Origin: Eukaryota sp. TZLM1-RC
Taxonomy: Eukaryota > Metamonada: BaSk clade
Direction: 5' to 3'
DNA: 64,000 nucleotides
NCBI GenBank assembly: GCA_040285825.1
Contig: JAUPSS010000010.1
Location: 186,001-250,000 of the forward strand
The notes under the pieces are model-generated. The model did not search any database. It worked only from the letters and a program-made list of their open reading frames with translations, and was not told the origin of the DNA. Below are positions 43,430 through 52,390 of this stretch, piece after piece. How positions within the stretch are numbered: position 1 is the first letter of the stretch; the number at the start of each line of letters is the position of its first letter. The position numbers and the translations under genes were made by a program.

Positions 43430-46400
43430 ATGTTAAAAGCACTTGGGCTTCAGACGGATGATGGTCTTTTCATTAGATTAGACAAAGAACACCGCACTTT
43501 GCTAAATGCAGAATCAGAATTCGACTCAAGAATCGCTCAACATTTGATTGGGACCTTAGATAACCAATCATCGAGTCCTTCCGATTTTGAGGAGCAGTTA
43601 ACTAGATCTGGTTGTGAGATAAAATTAGATGATGATAATAATAAATTAAAATTAACGAGTCTACTAAAATTATTCAGCGATGTTTTTAGTGAAACTCCTA
43701 ATAGAAAAGGAATCGATTGTAATCCTCTAACAATCCCCTTTAGAGATGAGAATGCTATAGTACACAAGCCTGCTAGACGGTTAAATCCCAGCAAAATGGA
43801 AATAGCAAACAAAATATTTGATGAGCTGATCGAAATGGGCTATGCAGTTGAATCTAATTATAAATTCAGCTCTCCTATTGTCTTAGTTATATATCCTGAC
43901 GGCAAGAAACCCAGGTTAACTGGAGACTTTAGTGGTAAAGATGGAGTTAATGCCCATACGATTTCAGTAGAGCCTAATCTACCTAGGATTAGTGATATTT
44001 TAGAATTTTTGAGTAGAGCAAATTACATCGCCACGCTTGATTTACCAAAAGCTTTCTGGCAGATGAATGTAGCTGAGAAGGATATTGAGAAAACATCAAT
44101 CTCAATTCTTGGAAGGTCGATCATGTTTAAAAGAGCTTGCTTCGGATTAAAGAACATTCCAGCAGTTTTTCAAAACGTAATGATGGAAATTTTCCAAATA
44201 GACGGCGTTTTTATATATATTGATGATATCATTATAGTTGGAACGACTTTCGAAGAATTCTATAAAAGATTACAAAGAGTCCTCCAATGCGCCAGAAATA
44301 GACGTGTAAATATAGGCTTACGTAAATGTAAATTCGTAACTTCCAAACACCCTATTGACATTTTAGGAAGCACCTTCCAGGACAAAACTAGATTTATTAG
44401 TAAGAAAAAGATCGAAGCCTGGATGAGAATCCCTAGACCAACATCAGTGAAAGAAGTTCGCTCATTGGTAGGATCCATCAATTATATTAGAGATTGGCTT
44501 CCAGGTATCTCCGAATTAATAGCTCCAATCAATGAGTTAATTAAAGGAAAACCTAGAATAATAAAATATACCAACGAGCATGATGATTATTTTAAACAAA
44601 TAAAAGATTTAATAATTAATCACATGCCTCTTGAATTACCAGCTCCGGGCAAGCGAGTATTAATAAGTACTGACGCTTCAGATGTAGCAGTAGGAGGTGT
44701 TATTTGGCAAGAAATTGAACCATACTCTCCTGCAGGAACCCCGCTGAATAAAAGGAAAGTGAAACCTTTGTCGTTCTATAGTAGATTACTTACAGAAACA
44801 CAAAGAAAATGGTCCACTTTACAGAAAGAATTATACGCAATACTTCTGATTTTAACTGAAAGTTGTTTAGAAAGCTACCTTTTGACTAGACATCTAACAA
44901 TTTTCACTGATCACAAAAATATTGCATTCCTGGCCACAGCCCCAGAAAAAAATAGAATTGTAAAGAGATGGCTGCCGATACTATCTGAATTCGACTTTGA
45001 TATAGTCCATGAACCAGGTGAAGATAACCACTGGGCAGATATGTTATCGAGGAATATTGATTTAGATCAAAATGAGGAAACTCCTTCTATATGTAGTATA
45101 AATATACCAGATACTTTACTTTCGAACTACGAGATACCTCCAATAGACGATGATTCTGATTCGGACTTCGAAGACATCCCATCAATTTCATCCCTAAGTA
45201 GACACCAGGACTTACCTATTTTTTCTTCTTGGTTCTCTAAAATAAGATCTGAACAACAAATAGCCAAGAATAATAATGACCCTCTATTTGAGAATGCAAT
45301 TCTAGATGAAAATACTCAAATTTGGAAAAACAATAAAAATAAAATTTTAATTCCAAAAAGCCTCAGAAAACAGGCACTATTATTAATTCATGGATTGGTT
45401 CAATCAGGTCACCCCAGCAAAAACGATAGTCTACACAAACTGTCCAAAAGCAACTTTTTCTGGCCTAATATGAGAAAGGACCTCATAAACCACATCAAAA
45501 GATGCCCAACTTGTCAAAAAACGGCACCAGTCAAAAGAATAAAAACACCTTCCACAGGTTCCCTTTGGGCAGATCGTCCTTTCGCTAGATTAAATGTCGA
45601 CACGATTGGACCTCTGAATACTGATTGTGATGATAATAAATACTTGTTAGTATTTGTAGATTCTTTTACTGGATATACGATTTTAGTCCCTCTAAAGGAA
45701 CTCAATGCCTTAGAGACCGCAGACGCTTTGATTTGGAACGTTTGCGCAATTTTTGGCATACCTATGTTAATTCATAGCGATAATGGTCCTGAGTTCGCCA
45801 ATGAGACTTTTAAGATAGTGTGTAATAGATTAGCTATTGAGATGATTAACTCAATACCCCACTACTCTGAAAGTAATGGACTCGTAGAACGAAAACATAG
45901 AGACGTTCTACAATGCTTGAGGAAATTATTAATAGATTTTAATGATTATGGAAATTGGTCTACTTATGTACCCATATCCCAACTATTAATAAATTCCACT
46001 AAAAGTAGAAAGACAGGTTTTACACCTTACGAACTAATGTTCGGATCTTCGATTAGTCCAAGATCGTACCCTGCAAACATATTAGGAAACTTATCGAAAT
46101 TTGATTCCAATATTCCTTTTTTAGACGATATTAAATTGAAAAATACTCGTCTGCAAGAAAAAAGGGAAGAAGCAGAGCGTCATCAATCATTAAACACTCC
46201 GATTTCAGTAGACAATACTAATTCGCGTTCTATAGTATTTAATATTGGTGACTATGTCCTACGTAAAACCAAACAGAATAATAAATTGCATGGATCTTGG
46301 AACGGACCCTTTTTAGTAATAGACCATCCTTCCAACTCCACTTTATTATTAAAGAATCTTATCACTGGCAGCGAATTAAAGGCTGCTAAGAAAGATTGCA

Positions 46401-46714
46401 AAATCTATAACGCAGATAATCCACAGGATATCGAGTTTCTTAAGGCAGTCGCAGCAGGCGATGCTGAGAAACATGTTATAGAGAAAATCCTCTCAGAATA
46501 TAATTATGACTCAGGTAGTTTCTGTACTGTTCAATGGTTTGGCGGTGAGACGACAGAAGAGCCTCTCCATTCAGTTAAACATTCAGAAGCTTACAAGTTG
46601 TTCAGTAGGAATAACAAGACAATTGGAAAACGTACTACCAGTCAACGTAAAAGTACCTCCAATAACTCTACGCCTTACAAGAGGCCTAGACGTAGTACTA
46701 GAATTAGGAAGTGA
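43430..46714 (+). CDS. pol: Ty3/gypsy pol polyprotein: RT, RNase H, integrase, chromodomain-like tail
   Basis: Uninterrupted 1,094-aa frame. First residues (MLKALGL) are the end of the protease. RT about 90-300: LDLPKAFWQM (catalytic Asp 204), FGLKNIPAVFQ and YIDD (263-266). RNase H about 385-500: STDASDVAVGGVIW, LQKELYAIL, FTDHKNIAFL. Integrase: H-x3-H type zinc domain ending CPTCQK, then the core NVDTIGP, HSDNGPEF and GLVERKHRD (D,D,E). GPF-type C-terminal segment (SWNGPFLVIDHP). The tail VIEKILSEYNYDSG...VQWFGGETTEEPL looks like a chromodomain, typical of chromoviruses that target heterochromatin, followed by a basic end. All catalytic residues are present, but the element lacks gag, most of protease and a visible 5' LTR, so it could move only with help. 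ATG chosen as first in frame; the native start lay upstream. Confidence 0.93.
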   Translation: MLKALGLQTDDGLFIRLDKEHRTLLNAESEFDSRIAQHLIGTLDNQSSSPSDFEEQLTRSGCEIKLDDDNNKLKLTSLLKLFSDVFSETPNRKGIDCNPLTIPFRDENAIVHKPARRLNPSKMEIANKIFDELIEMGYAVESNYKFSSPIVLVIYPDGKKPRLTGDFSGKDGVNAHTISVEPNLPRISDILEFLSRANYIATLDLPKAFWQMNVAEKDIEKTSISILGRSIMFKRACFGLKNIPAVFQNVMMEIFQIDGVFIYIDDIIIVGTTFEEFYKRLQRVLQCARNRRVNIGLRKCKFVTSKHPIDILGSTFQDKTRFISKKKIEAWMRIPRPTSVKEVRSLVGSINYIRDWLPGISELIAPINELIKGKPRIIKYTNEHDDYFKQIKDLIINHMPLELPAPGKRVLISTDASDVAVGGVIWQEIEPYSPAGTPLNKRKVKPLSFYSRLLTETQRKWSTLQKELYAILLILTESCLESYLLTRHLTIFTDHKNIAFLATAPEKNRIVKRWLPILSEFDFDIVHEPGEDNHWADMLSRNIDLDQNEETPSICSINIPDTLLSNYEIPPIDDDSDSDFEDIPSISSLSRHQDLPIFSSWFSKIRSEQQIAKNNNDPLFENAILDENTQIWKNNKNKILIPKSLRKQALLLIHGLVQSGHPSKNDSLHKLSKSNFFWPNMRKDLINHIKRCPTCQKTAPVKRIKTPSTGSLWADRPFARLNVDTIGPLNTDCDDNKYLLVFVDSFTGYTILVPLKELNALETADALIWNVCAIFGIPMLIHSDNGPEFANETFKIVCNRLAIEMINSIPHYSESNGLVERKHRDVLQCLRKLLIDFNDYGNWSTYVPISQLLINSTKSRKTGFTPYELMFGSSISPRSYPANILGNLSKFDSNIPFLDDIKLKNTRLQEKREEAERHQSLNTPISVDNTNSRSIVFNIGDYVLRKTKQNNKLHGSWNGPFLVIDHPSNSTLLLKNLITGSELKAAKKDCKIYNADNPQDIEFLKAVAAGDAEKHVIEKILSEYNYDSGSFCTVQWFGGETTEEPLHSVKHSEAYKLFSRNNKTIGKRTTSQRKSTSNNSTPYKRPRRSTRIRK

Positions 46715-46810
46715 TGCTAATTCTTAGTTTAGATTAGTTTAGATTACTTGTAGTTATTTAGTTATTTGTTTATAGTTTAGATTCATATTTATATAAGCCT
46801 ATTATCTTTG

Positions 46811-46827
46811 AAAAGGGGAAGAAGCAG
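46811..46827 (+). promoter_or_regulatory. Polypurine tract of the gypsy element
   Basis: aaaaggggaagaagcag lies directly before the LTR, about 95 bp after the pol stop. This is where plus-strand DNA synthesis starts in LTR elements. Its position fixes the left edge of the 3' LTR at 46,828. Confidence 0.8.
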
Positions 46828-46908
46828 TGTTGGCGCCCTAAGGCTTTTATAATATGAATAGAAAATAAATTATCTTTATCTCAACCACTTTTGCAACCTA
46901 AGGCAACA
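46828..46908 (+). repeat. 3' LTR of the gypsy element, 81 bp
   Basis: Begins tgttggcgccc and ends aaggcaaca, so it has TGTTG/CAACA inverted ends. The same 81 bp, with two substitutions at the start, occur at 53,308-53,388, and a 74-bp variant at 55,556-55,629, each followed by ataattattggcc. The left edge follows a polypurine tract; the right edge abuts transposase sequence. Confidence 0.82.
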
Positions 46909-47271
46909 AAAGACATTCTGCGTTTAGGATTTTTGAGAACAAACACTAGCAGCCGAAGTGTATTAATTGTTGATGGATGTAGAATTCATCTGTCACCCTT
47001 TATAACCGCTGCTTTGAACAAAATGGGCATTTTTTATATCGTATTACCACCATATTGCCCAGAATCAAATCCTATTGAGGCGTACTTTTCGGTTTTAAGA
47101 AAAAATATTCGTGATGCTTCTCACCAAATCAAAGGCAAAAGTTCCATTGAGATTATTCAAACAGTTTTACCACAGCTTAAGTTCGATTGTACTGCTCTCT
47201 TCAATCATAGTGGGTGGATTGATTATCAACTGTATGAGTCTCCATATTTATCTGAGAATATAGACCATTAG
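46909..47271 (+). pseudogene. Tc1/mariner (IS630-type) transposase, C-terminal half
   Basis: Reads VLIVDGCRIHLSP, then 34 residues after the Asp, PYCPESNPIEAYFSVLRKNIRD: a DD34E catalytic end of a Tc1/mariner transposase, which cuts and pastes DNA at TA sites. The N-terminal part, with the DNA-binding domain and first Asp, is missing; the LTR to the left cuts the gene at 46,908. Stop TAG at 47,269. The continuing piece is not found in the window, so the region left of the gypsy element must have been lost or rearranged. Confidence 0.85.
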
Positions 47272-47294
47272 TTCAAAAATAAAATTGTTTATCA

Positions 47295-48008
47295 TTAGGG
47301 AAATAACTGTCGCTGTGCAAGACCTGCATTCACTATTTCTTCGTTAGAACTATTTGATTGTGTTGCAGGCGGAGAGACAAAATCGTTTTCTACTCTTGAC
47401 ATTCTGGATAAAGGAGCATGGGGGTCATCAACATCATCAACCTGATCTAAGGCACGCTCAGCAAGTGGCATAAGTCTTGCACGACCTGGAGATCTTCTTT
47501 TAAGAGACTGACAAAAGCCTGCAACTTTTTTAAACAATATAGTTCTTTGAACTTCCTCCAAACGGTTTCTCTCAGCATCAATCCGAAGTAGTTCACGTGA
47601 TAACATTTGTGCGACAGCATTTCCAAAGTTTTCATCTTCGTCATCACTTTCGGGTTGATTGACAGAATTGAAAAATCGAGATAAATCGGTAGGTATAATA
47701 GTAGAAGAAGCCTCACGCTTCTCCACAAGAGAGGCCCAGTATTTCCAAATGGCTAATGGAGCCGATACACCTGCGTTGAGCTCTTTCAAGTCTTCAACTG
47801 GCATTTTGATAACCCCTTGTTGTACCTGCTCCTGCTGCCACATTTTGTAGGTCTCCTTGTCCACATCAATGGGGTTGACCTTGATTGTAAAGGCTACACA
47901 ATCCCCACTGTGCGCAGAAATCCATCCAGCTATCGTGGAGGTTACTCCTGGACGAAAGTGGCTGGTATCAAGGTTCGGAATTTTTCCGACATGGTGGTGT
48001 ATTTTTTA
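47295..48008 (-). other. Unrecognised open reading frame
   Basis: The minus-strand frame is open from about 48,008 to 47,295 (some 235 codons: VGKIPNLDTSHFRPGVTS, TIAGWISAHSGDCVAFTIK, VNPIDVDKETYKMWQQEQ, then an acidic and helical stretch) but has no ATG near its start; the first Met is internal. Another frame has ATG at about 47,992 (MSEKFRTLIPATFV) and ends quickly. It may be an exon, a frameshifted gene or a transposon accessory gene beside the mariner remnant. Helical Glu/Arg-rich part at residues ~115-160 and a Ser/Asn-rich end. No family recognised. Confidence 0.4.
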
Positions 48009-48099
48009 GCCTATAAAATGCTGTTACTTTCTGACATGTCAAATCATTATGAATAAAACATGTTTATTTCCACTAACAAATACTAAACCCATAACTCAA

Positions 48100-48291
48100 C
48101 TATCGAAAGAAAAACGCATTTGAGATCATATCATTCCTCCTCAATGTCCCCCGAAACATAAAGATTTCTGAAATAACAAGGATCGGTAGGACTTCTTCTT
48201 CCAGTGAATAATCTGCTTCTTGGTCCTGCTCGTTGACTGCCTCTGCAATTTTCTCCATTTCTTCCATCATTTTTACTATTTCAGCATTCAT
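48100..48291 (-). other. Short unassigned open frame
   Basis: 63 codons, Glu-rich then LPILVISEIFMFRGTLRR. It looks more protein-like than random and could be the start of a transposase, but nothing firm supports that. Confidence 0.2.
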
Positions 48292-48461
48292 CCATATGAA
48301 TAAAAGTCACATATGGCATGTAGGCGTCCTCTCGAATATTCCACTTCATCATAAGCATTGTTAGGGGAAATGTATTCAAACAAAGGGTGTTTGCTACCAG
48401 GCCATGGTATTTGGAACAAAGAAAGGAGAAAGGAATAATGAAATGAAATTGACCACCAAGA

Positions 48462-48518
48462 AAACCACCATGGTGGCACCAACCACCACGTGGCACCACG
48501 TGGTCCACATGGTGGTAA
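48462..48518. repeat. Cluster of CCACNTGG palindromes
   Basis: Within about 55 bp: accaccatggtggcacc, accaccacgtggcacc, accacgtggtcc and acatggtggt. Each is a self-complementary CCA(C)-N-TGG core; two are CACGTG E-boxes. The rest of the neighbourhood is AT-rich. Such a block could bind a bHLH factor or form hairpins; there is no nearby start codon to assign it to. Confidence 0.6.
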
Positions 48519-49145
48519 ATTTGAACCACATAATGGTGTCCGTTCACTGGTTAGTATTGTATTCACCAAGTTAACCAAAGTAAAAGTATTCAATTAATTT
48601 TCACCTATTTAGATAAAAGTTTCACCTATTTAACCCGTCCCAATTTTTATTTTTATACAGTACCTGAGGGTGTTCCAAATTTATATCTCAAATCAATGGA
48701 AAAGATTCACAAGGTAAAGTGTTTTAGAGTACTTAGATTGATTTAATTATCAGTACAAAATTTCAAAGAATTATTGAACGAATTTTTCGACCTCTATTTC
48801 TGTCGTACACAGCTGCACGATGTTTTTGCGAACTTCTCAAACGTTGTCGAACCCTGTTTCAATTTTTTCGAAAGGGATTCTATTCATGTTCATAGTAGAT
48901 TTGTTTCAATTGATATTTTTTAAAAACTGAAAACAAGTTTGCCAGATCAATACCAGATTATTGATAAATTGAAACAGTTACTGTTGGCTAGAACCCTATA
49001 TTTATTTCATAATCTACATTTCTTTTTACCCAATGTAAAGGTAGATTTGCATTTAATTCAAAGAATTAATTACAGTTTAATGGATGACCTTCTGAAATGT
49101 TTAGGCTCTTGTTTTTGCTTATAGAAGGCAAATTGTTATTTAAAA
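48519..49145. other. Intergenic, nothing certain
   Basis: AT-rich, no supported gene. The 48,939-49,124 frame is short and featureless; it may be eroded upstream sequence of the Fanzor-like remnant. Confidence 0.3.
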
Positions 49146-49376
49146 TTGTCGAAGTCACATCCAATTAAGAAGAATTTATTTCCACTTCAGACCTCTGAAA
49201 TACCTGGGCATGCTTTTTGGAACACACAGGCCTCAATCCCAAGACCTTACAGGAGAGCAAAGACTCCAACGGTCCTTAGACATGGATTACTCACTTGCAA
49301 GAGGTGTGGATGTCTATGGAATCGTAATGTCAATGCTGTTTTTAATATGATTCATGTTGAGAATCAGTATCTTTAA
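49146..49376 (+). pseudogene. Fanzor/TnpB-like remnant, zinc-finger end
   Basis: The reading ends VLRHGLLTCKRCGCLWNRNVNAVFNMIHV. C-x2-CG-x2-WNR-x-VNA-x-x-N is the signature last zinc/RuvC-III block of TnpB and Fanzor proteins, where D in W-N-R-D-V-N-A is catalytic; here it is Asn (NRNVNA). The Asp-to-Asn change and absence of the rest make it inactive. A second C-x2-C half may be lost upstream. It lies about 110 bp before the RPB9-like gene. Independent of the 36.7-kb remnant in sequence. Confidence 0.62.
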
Positions 49377-49482
49377 GGAAATGAAAGTCTTCAAGTTTTG
49401 AAAAGATCTTGATTCATTTCATCTTCATATTCCAGTAATCTCAACGGGTTACAACTATTTGACATTTGTGTGCTATTAGCCG

Positions 49483-49809
49483 ATGTCAGTTTCCTTCTGT
49501 CCTTCATGCAGCAACATGCTTAAACCTGAAGTATCTGATGAGAATTTAGTCTTTCTTTGTGGCACATGTTCTACATCTTACAATGCGGAATCCAACATGG
49601 TGTACTCTCACATATTACATCACAAGTATTCTGAAGAGCTTACCTCCAAACGTAAAGCTGAATTTGACCCCAGTGTGTCTAAAACTGACAAACCTTGTAC
49701 AAATTGTGGTTCTCGCTCTGTTGGCTTCACCACTGCCAATGGTCCTGATGAGCAGGTTTTGGTTGTGTATTCATGTAACGATTGTGGTCACACTTGGCAG
49801 CATTTGTAG
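49483..49809 (+). CDS. RNA polymerase subunit RPB9-like, two zinc ribbons
   Basis: 108 aa. N-terminal ribbon Cys6-x2-Cys9...Cys26-x2-Cys29; C-terminal TFIIS-like ribbon Cys72-x2-Cys75...Cys98-x2-Cys101 with GHTW. FCPSCSNMLKP and NMVYSHI favour RPB9 (Pol II; start-site choice and fidelity in the nucleus) over RPA12 or RPC10. The tip of the C-ribbon, where TFIIS, RPA12 and RPC10 have RSADE, reads NGPDEQ, so the cleavage-type hairpin is altered, as is usual in RPB9. ATG at 49,483 precedes the first Cys by five residues, the right spacing. The 5' side is a transposon remnant; the PA2G4-like gene converges on it from 50,227. Confidence 0.85.
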   Translation: MSVSFCPSCSNMLKPEVSDENLVFLCGTCSTSYNAESNMVYSHILHHKYSEELTSKRKAEFDPSVSKTDKPCTNCGSRSVGFTTANGPDEQVLVVYSCNDCGHTWQHL

Positions 49810-50226
49810 TGATAATCCTTGAATTATGACAATCTTATTAAACATGATGATATTGATTTGTATATTGGAGTTGGATGAGTTGCTCAAGAAGCATTTTTTG
49901 GTGTTAGTCATTATTAAATATTTATCCATTCCTATTTGTTTGCTGATTTAAGCTTTAACATCAATTCATGTCACAACTAAAGCAGCATTGCAAATTCAAC
50001 ACAACTTTGGCTTATAACATTCTTTGAAGTATGATAATACAAGGTAGTGATACAATATACTTTGGATGACGTTGTAGAAGGTGTCGCTTTGTTTTGATCA
50101 ACATTGTTTAAAATATCAATGTTGACAATTTCCAAAAGTTTACTAAAGATATTTTCAATGAAACGAGAAGTTAAACAGATTTTTAAAAAAAACTTCTAAA
50201 AAACTAAGAGAAACTAAACAAGAGAC
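49810..50226. other. 3' intergenic between convergent genes
   Basis: AT-rich spacer holding the 3' ends of the RPB9-like gene (+) and PA2G4-like gene (-). No gene seen. Confidence 0.5.
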
Positions 50227-51351
50227 TTACTTCTTGTTCTTCTTTTTCTTTTCTACACATGTCGCCAATAGATCTTTGATATCTTGATCAACAATTTCGT
50301 GAGAAGATGAAACAATATTAGGTTGGGGTACGTTAAACAACTTTTGCGTTTGCTTGGGAAGAATGATTCCAGTCCAGCTGATCTGGGCAACAAAAGAATC
50401 ACTACTCTTAGTTTCTTCAACGGCATAAGGATGGACTAACTGGTTCTTGATCAGTTCGGTCATACCTAAACGTAATTTGGGATCAATATCATCTAGTTGA
50501 CGAAGGGAAAAGGCAAAATCGCTGAAAGTATTAATAATAACATTGAAAGCCTGGCGGGAAGCTTTCATCTTAAGATTATACAGACGTTGGGGATCTCGCT
50601 TGTAAACAGTGGTGCGGAGGGCCGACTGACGAGATTGTCCATCATCATTGGAGACATAAAAAGTCATATGATAGGCAGTGTTTTCTTCGATTTCAAACTC
50701 GTCAACCCTTTGATCAGGTGTGAGAGCATTGGGAATGACACGGTTACCTTCCATATCCCATTGAACGGCTTCATAGGAGATTTGGCCTTGAACAGGAGCA
50801 CAATCAAATTGGCTGGAGACACGACGAATCATTTCCTGGATGTCACTGTTCTTGACGCCTGGACGAAGCATGCGATGAACAGCTTCAGATACAAAGTGGA
50901 CAGCACAAATAGCATCAGCCATAGGACCAGTGACTGGGGTTTCAGGATTGGAAACAACGACCTTGGTCTGACCAGCCTGAGCAGAAATACCGTTGAATTG
51001 AGCAGCAAGATACACTTTGACCATATCTCCTTCTTTGATAGTGATGTCGTCACCCTTGATCGGGGACACATAGTTAACCTGGTTATTGATCTGAATACAA
51101 GTAGGATGAGCAACTCCCTTGATAGTGTCCTTTTTGCGAGAGTAATGAGGAGCACAAAGATCCACAATGGTTGCATCACCTAAACGACAAAGTTCCACCA
51201 CAGACGCACCAGCCTTTACAGCATCGAGGACCACTTCGACCGCACGATTAGCAACTTCAGCGGCCGTCTTATACAACTGAATAGTGTTAGGATCATCAAG
51301 AGTGAGTTCGTGATACTCTTCTTCGCGATCGTATTCTTCGAAATCAGACAT
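50227..51351 (-). CDS. PA2G4/EBP1-like (methionine aminopeptidase fold, non-catalytic)
   Basis: 374 aa from ATG at 51,351. It is colinear with human PA2G4 (EBP1), a ribosome-associated and nucleolar RNA-binding relative of type 2 methionine aminopeptidase. Matching blocks: GVAHPTCIQINNQVNYVSP, IKEGDMVKVYLAAQFNG, AVHFVSEAVHRMLRPG, YKRDPQRLYNLKMKASRQAF, and a Lys-rich end (KKKKNKK) expected to bind RNA. The metal-ligand sites of active aminopeptidases are replaced (Tyr and Asn for the Asp pair in VYLAAQFNG, Gln in AGQT for a conserved His/Cys region), so no peptidase activity is expected. Slightly shorter than the human protein at the C-terminus. Acidic start MSDFEEYDREEEY. Single exon. Confidence 0.93.
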   Translation of the reverse strand: MSDFEEYDREEEYHELTLDDPNTIQLYKTAAEVANRAVEVVLDAVKAGASVVELCRLGDATIVDLCAPHYSRKKDTIKGVAHPTCIQINNQVNYVSPIKGDDITIKEGDMVKVYLAAQFNGISAQAGQTKVVVSNPETPVTGPMADAICAVHFVSEAVHRMLRPGVKNSDIQEMIRRVSSQFDCAPVQGQISYEAVQWDMEGNRVIPNALTPDQRVDEFEIEENTAYHMTFYVSNDDGQSRQSALRTTVYKRDPQRLYNLKMKASRQAFNVIINTFSDFAFSLRQLDDIDPKLRLGMTELIKNQLVHPYAVEETKSSDSFVAQISWTGIILPKQTQKLFNVPQPNIVSSSHEIVDQDIKDLLATCVEKKKKNKK

Positions 51352-51655
51352 CAAGAGGGAAAGACAAAAAGTAGAGGTGTTTTTTTATGATTCTAAACTC
51401 CCTTCATTAATAAACAAAGAGAAGCGTTTCACGGTTTCAGGAAAAAAATACCCAACAGTTGCTTGTAAAGCCCTTAGTATTTCCAATTATGTTTTGTCAA
51501 AGATTGATGATATGATAAAACATCTCCAGAACCATTATCATTATTACCCACTATGACGGTCAAAATAGTTGAAATATGATTTCCACATTATTATGTTGGT
51601 TTTTAAAACTGCATGAATTACCAATCTAATATTTTGAAAATACTATTACATCTCC
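51352..51655. promoter_or_regulatory. Upstream region of the PA2G4-like gene
   Basis: AT-rich sequence upstream of a minus-strand gene, so it should hold the promoter. No core element identified. Confidence 0.3.
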
Positions 51656-52390
51656 ATTGAGTAGAACGTTGAAATCTTGGTTAGGTGTCACTGGAACTTT
51701 TAATGTGGATTATCTGTATCTATCCAAATGTAAAGGTGGTCTTGGTTTTCCTGATCTTACCCTATTATAATTCCCTTAAAGAATCAAATCCAGCAATATC
51801 ATATTTTGCAAAAAAATTGATCCTCACTTCGCAAGTTTATTTGAATTAATGAAAGACAGAAGATATTTTTGGAAAGGAAATTTTATCCGATTGTGTTGTT
51901 GTTGAACTTAAATTGATTTAGTAGGTTTGTTTGTATTTCGACTGATGACCTGATACTCGTTTATGAATCAGTTTTATTAATAAACTTAGATTTCTCTCTC
52001 TCCTTCGTGTGTTCATCTGCCTAATGGCATCAATTGAAAAGTTGGAGCATTATTCATTATCAGTTGAAGAAAGCAGTAGATTGACAAATAACCATTACTT
52101 CCAAACTCAAAAATGACGAAATTCAAAGAACCATCGACACATTCATGGAGTTTACAATACAATCTTCATCATCATATAAAACTCAGAAAATATGAACGCT
52201 GATCATCATTGGTTGTACATGTTGATTGATCTACCTTCTAGAATCATTAAGTTTACAATTAATTCTTCTTTGAATGTATTACCTACTGCTGATAACCTTT
52301 ATCGATGGAAAGTTTGTCAGGAATACCTCATGGATCTGAATTATGTATTCACTAGAGCTGCCAATGTTATAGTCATAAGTGCATGAGCAA
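51656..52390 (+). mobile_element. L1-like LINE fragment split by a solo LTR
   Basis: 51,660-51,775 reads LKSWLGVTGTFNVDYLYLS then KCKGGLGFPDLTLL, the end of an L1/APE-type RT; the frame then breaks. 51,830-51,893 continues (FELMKDRRYFWKG) and 52,033 on resumes (EKLEHYSLSVEESSRL), then 52,230-52,350 reads SSLNVLPTADNLYRWKV, typical of the region before the C-terminal zinc finger of such LINEs. Stops and frameshifts abound. Removing the LTR at 51,894-52,032 with one 4-bp duplication joins the two halves. The lineage is different from the RLE families. Confidence 0.5.
51894..52032 (+). repeat. Solo LTR of the mini-element family
   Basis: 139 bp, matching in reverse complement the 140-bp LTRs at 61,134-61,273 and 62,097-62,236 (starts tgttgttgttgaac, ends ctaatggcatca). 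Flanked by attg at 51,890-51,893 and 52,033-52,036, a 4-bp target duplication. No internal region, so it arose by LTR-LTR recombination. Confidence 0.9.

Noticed and set aside
48281-48593. Two overlapping minus-strand frames over the palindrome block
   Set aside because: Low complexity and palindromic composition explain them; no protein features.
50497-51183. Plus-strand ORF of 228 codons over the PA2G4-like gene
   Set aside because: Antisense shadow of a strongly recognised gene on the other strand.
51352-51354. TTG start of the PA2G4-like gene
   Set aside because: Eukaryotic gene; ATG is the next codon at 51,351.
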